The position numbers were made by a program, and so were the translations under genes. Shown in pieces: positions 62,407 to 64,000 of a stretch of DNA of 64,000 bases (the stretch's first letter is position 1; each line of letters starts with the position of its first letter). Source of the stretch: Arboricoccus pini. GTDB taxonomy: Bacteria; Pseudomonadota; Alphaproteobacteria; Geminicoccales; Geminicoccaceae. The notes under the pieces were generated by a model that was not told where the DNA came from, did no database searches, and saw nothing but the letters and a program-made list of their open reading frames with translations. The DNA is taken from positions 87,842 to 151,841 of the forward strand of contig NZ_FYEH01000010.1 of assembly GCF_900187945.1 (NCBI RefSeq). The letters are read 5' to 3'.

Positions 62407-64000
62407 GCGCCTTCGCCGATCGCCTGGCGGCCCTGGCCGAGCGTTATGCCGCCGCCACCACCTTGCAGCGGCGCCACCTGCTGACCCGCTTCGAGCAGGC
62501 GGAGGTCGCGTTCGACGACCTTCCGATTCCGCGCGCCGACCGATCCCGGCCGCTGCCGGCATCCGATGCGCAAAGACGCCTCTGGTTCCTCTGGCGGCTC
62601 GATCCTACGAGCCCGGCCTACACGGTGAGCGGCGGCCTTCGCCTCGAAGGCAGGCTCGACACGGCAGCACTTGAAGGCGCCTTCGCCGGCGCCCTGCGCC
62701 GTCATGAAGTGCTGCGAACTCGATTTCGCGAAGACCAGGACGGATCCCTCCTGCAGATCGTCGATGCCGCCGCCGGTCTCGATTTCGTCGTCCACGATCT
62801 AGCGGGCAGGCCCAAGGACGAAGCCCAGGGTGAGCTCACCCTTTTGACCCGCGCCATGGTCGAGCAGCCGTTCGACCTCGAGGCGGGGCCGCTTTTGCGG
62901 CTGGCGCTCATTCGCCTCGGCCCGGAGGAGCATGTCCTTCTGATGGCGCTGCACCACATTGTCTGCGACGCCTGGTCGCTCGACGTGCTGACGCGCGACG
63001 TCTCGGCCGGTTATGCGGCGCTTGCCTCGGGCCGGGCTGACGACCAGCCGGCACCGCCCTTGCAGTTTGCCGATTGGGCCAGCTGGCAGTCCCTCCGGAC
63101 CGAGGCCGGCATCGATGATGCCGCCATCGAATCCATCCGCGCCGAGCTGCGGCAGGCCCCAAGCTCGATCAACCTTCCAAGCGACATTGCGAGGCCGGCA
63201 TCGGGCAACGCCTTGGCGGTACGGCTGGGCCTGGATTTCCCCGCCACGCTGGGCGTGCGGGTCCGCGAGGTCGCGAGCGAGCGGGGGCTGACCGCGCATG
63301 CGGTCCTGCTGGCGGCCTTCGCCGTCTTTCTCAGCCGCAGCTCCGGGCAGGCGGATATCCGAATCGGCCTGCCGGTCGCCAATCGGGGCCGGGCCGTCGT
63401 GCAGGGCGTGGTCGGCCCGTTCGTCAATACGGTGGCCCTGCGTTTCCACATCGATCTACGCACCAGCTTTGCCGATCTTCTGGAGGTCGCGGCCTCGACC
63501 TCGCGCGCCGCACTGGCCCGCCAGGATCTGCCCTTCGAGCGCATCGCCGAGGGGCTGGCCAGTGCCGGCGAGGCGCCGTTCGAGGCGATGTTCGGCCATC
63601 AGCGCACGCCGCTGGCTCCATCCTTTCCGGGTCTGGTCGTCAGGCCGCTGGCCAATCCGCCGGAGACCGCCAAGTTCGACGTCGTGCTCGGCATCGAAGA
63701 GAGCGAGGACGGTACCCTGGAAGGGGCACTCATCCTCTCGGCGGCGCGCTTCAGCCCCGAGGCCGGCCAGCGTCTGGCGGACCGCTTCACCAGCCTGTTG
63801 ACGACCTTGCTTGCCTCACCGGGCGCTGCGATCGGCGACGCCTCGATGCTCAGTGTTGCCGATCGTGATGCTCTTGGGATGGGTTGTGTTTGGTTATCGG
63901 GCTTGTTTGTTGGCTTGGCGGATCGTGTTTCGTCCGTGGCGTCGGCGTTTCCGTCGCGGGTAGCGATCGACGATGGCGGTGTTGAGGTTAGCTATGGCGC
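62403..64000 (+). CDS. NRPS: condensation domain and start of an adenylation domain, continues past the right edge
   Basis: The first 533 residues of a third synthetase gene; no stop before the window ends. After a 50-residue leader comes a condensation domain (about 55-470) with DAQRRLWFLWRLDPTSPAYT and the active site HHIVCDAWS at 184, where the usual Gly after Asp is Ala. From about residue 485 the sequence becomes the beginning of an adenylation domain almost identical in DNA to that of module 1. It overlaps the previous gene by ATGA, so all three NRPS genes are translationally coupled. Confidence 0.92.
   Translation, partial: MSAFADRLAALAERYAAATTLQRRHLLTRFEQAEVAFDDLPIPRADRSRPLPASDAQRRLWFLWRLDPTSPAYTVSGGLRLEGRLDTAALEGAFAGALRRHEVLRTRFREDQDGSLLQIVDAAAGLDFVVHDLAGRPKDEAQGELTLLTRAMVEQPFDLEAGPLLRLALIRLGPEEHVLLMALHHIVCDAWSLDVLTRDVSAGYAALASGRADDQPAPPLQFADWASWQSLRTEAGIDDAAIESIRAELRQAPSSINLPSDIARPASGNALAVRLGLDFPATLGVRVREVASERGLTAHAVLLAAFAVFLSRSSGQADIRIGLPVANRGRAVVQGVVGPFVNTVALRFHIDLRTSFADLLEVAASTSRAALARQDLPFERIAEGLASAGEAPFEAMFGHQRTPLAPSFPGLVVRPLANPPETAKFDVVLGIEESEDGTLEGALILSAARFSPEAGQRLADRFTSLLTTLLASPGAAIGDASMLSVADRDALGMGCVWLSGLFVGLADRVSSVASAFPSRVAIDDGGVEVSYG
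63853..64000 (+). repeat. 148-bp repeat, copy 2 (start of an adenylation domain, cut by the edge)
   Basis: Same as 52665-52812 with two substitutions. The unit begins abruptly right after the condensation domain, marking a recombination boundary at about 63853. Confidence 0.97.

Overview
The window looks like part of a plasmid or chromid of a GC-rich alphaproteobacterium, plausibly a Rhodospirillales or acetic-acid-type lineage. The reasons are a RepA-type initiator with an iteron array, a small ParA with a ribbon-helix-helix-like partner and an upstream centromere-like repeat cluster, a membrane-bound PQQ glucose dehydrogenase, and uniformly GC-rich codon use. Taxonomy is inference only; there is no rRNA, tRNA or CRISPR array in the window.

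0-25 kb is a mosaic of metabolic and stress genes mixed with decaying ones. It starts with a LysR regulator and a four-gene operon (metallophosphoesterase, amicyanin-like cupredoxin, ECF sigma, zinc-finger anti-sigma). Next come an eroded MHS-type MFS transporter, a LysR/aldo-keto reductase divergent pair, a persulfide-dioxygenase-like metallo-hydrolase, a LuxR regulator, a second aldo-keto reductase and a hydroxyproline-epimerase-like gene beside a broken D-amino-acid dehydrogenase. A CPA1 Na+/H+ antiporter, an aminotransferase remnant, a Cu-ATPase, PPK2, a nitrilase-family amidase beside an eroded flavin amine oxidase, a lipoprotein that has lost its leader, and gcd follow.

24.6-29.4 kb is the replication and partition core: two simple-sequence repeats, a cluster of TATCCGGTT-type repeats, parA and a small partner gene, a 54-bp perfect palindrome, convergent repA, and nine CTCGCTAAGTTACA-type iterons behind repA. 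The palindrome arms resemble the iterons.

29.4-46.6 kb contains two 978-bp copies of an inverted-repeat-bounded element, each with one 256-aa gene of unknown function and a palindromic operator in front of it. Between them lie a catalase-like gene and a decayed piece of a relative, two IS5-type remnants flanking an AT-rich membrane-protein gene, a MetX-like hydrolase, a large orphan protein, an IlvD/Edd dehydratase, an amidase, a YeiH transporter with a LysR gene, a Phd/PIN toxin-antitoxin pair, a GlcG-like protein and an FMN reductase.

46.6-64 kb holds a DUF4242 gene, a LysR/SDR divergent pair and a GNAT gene, then a nonribosomal peptide synthetase locus that runs off the right edge: a FecI/PvdS-like sigma factor, a PvdE/SyrD-like exporter on the opposite strand, and three translationally coupled NRPS genes (A-PCP; C-A-PCP-PCP-E-C-A-PCP; C-A...). 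The regulator-exporter-NRPS set suggests an iron-regulated siderophore. Two adenylation codes read as Asp-like and Gly-like. Near-identical stretches show recent intragenic duplication.
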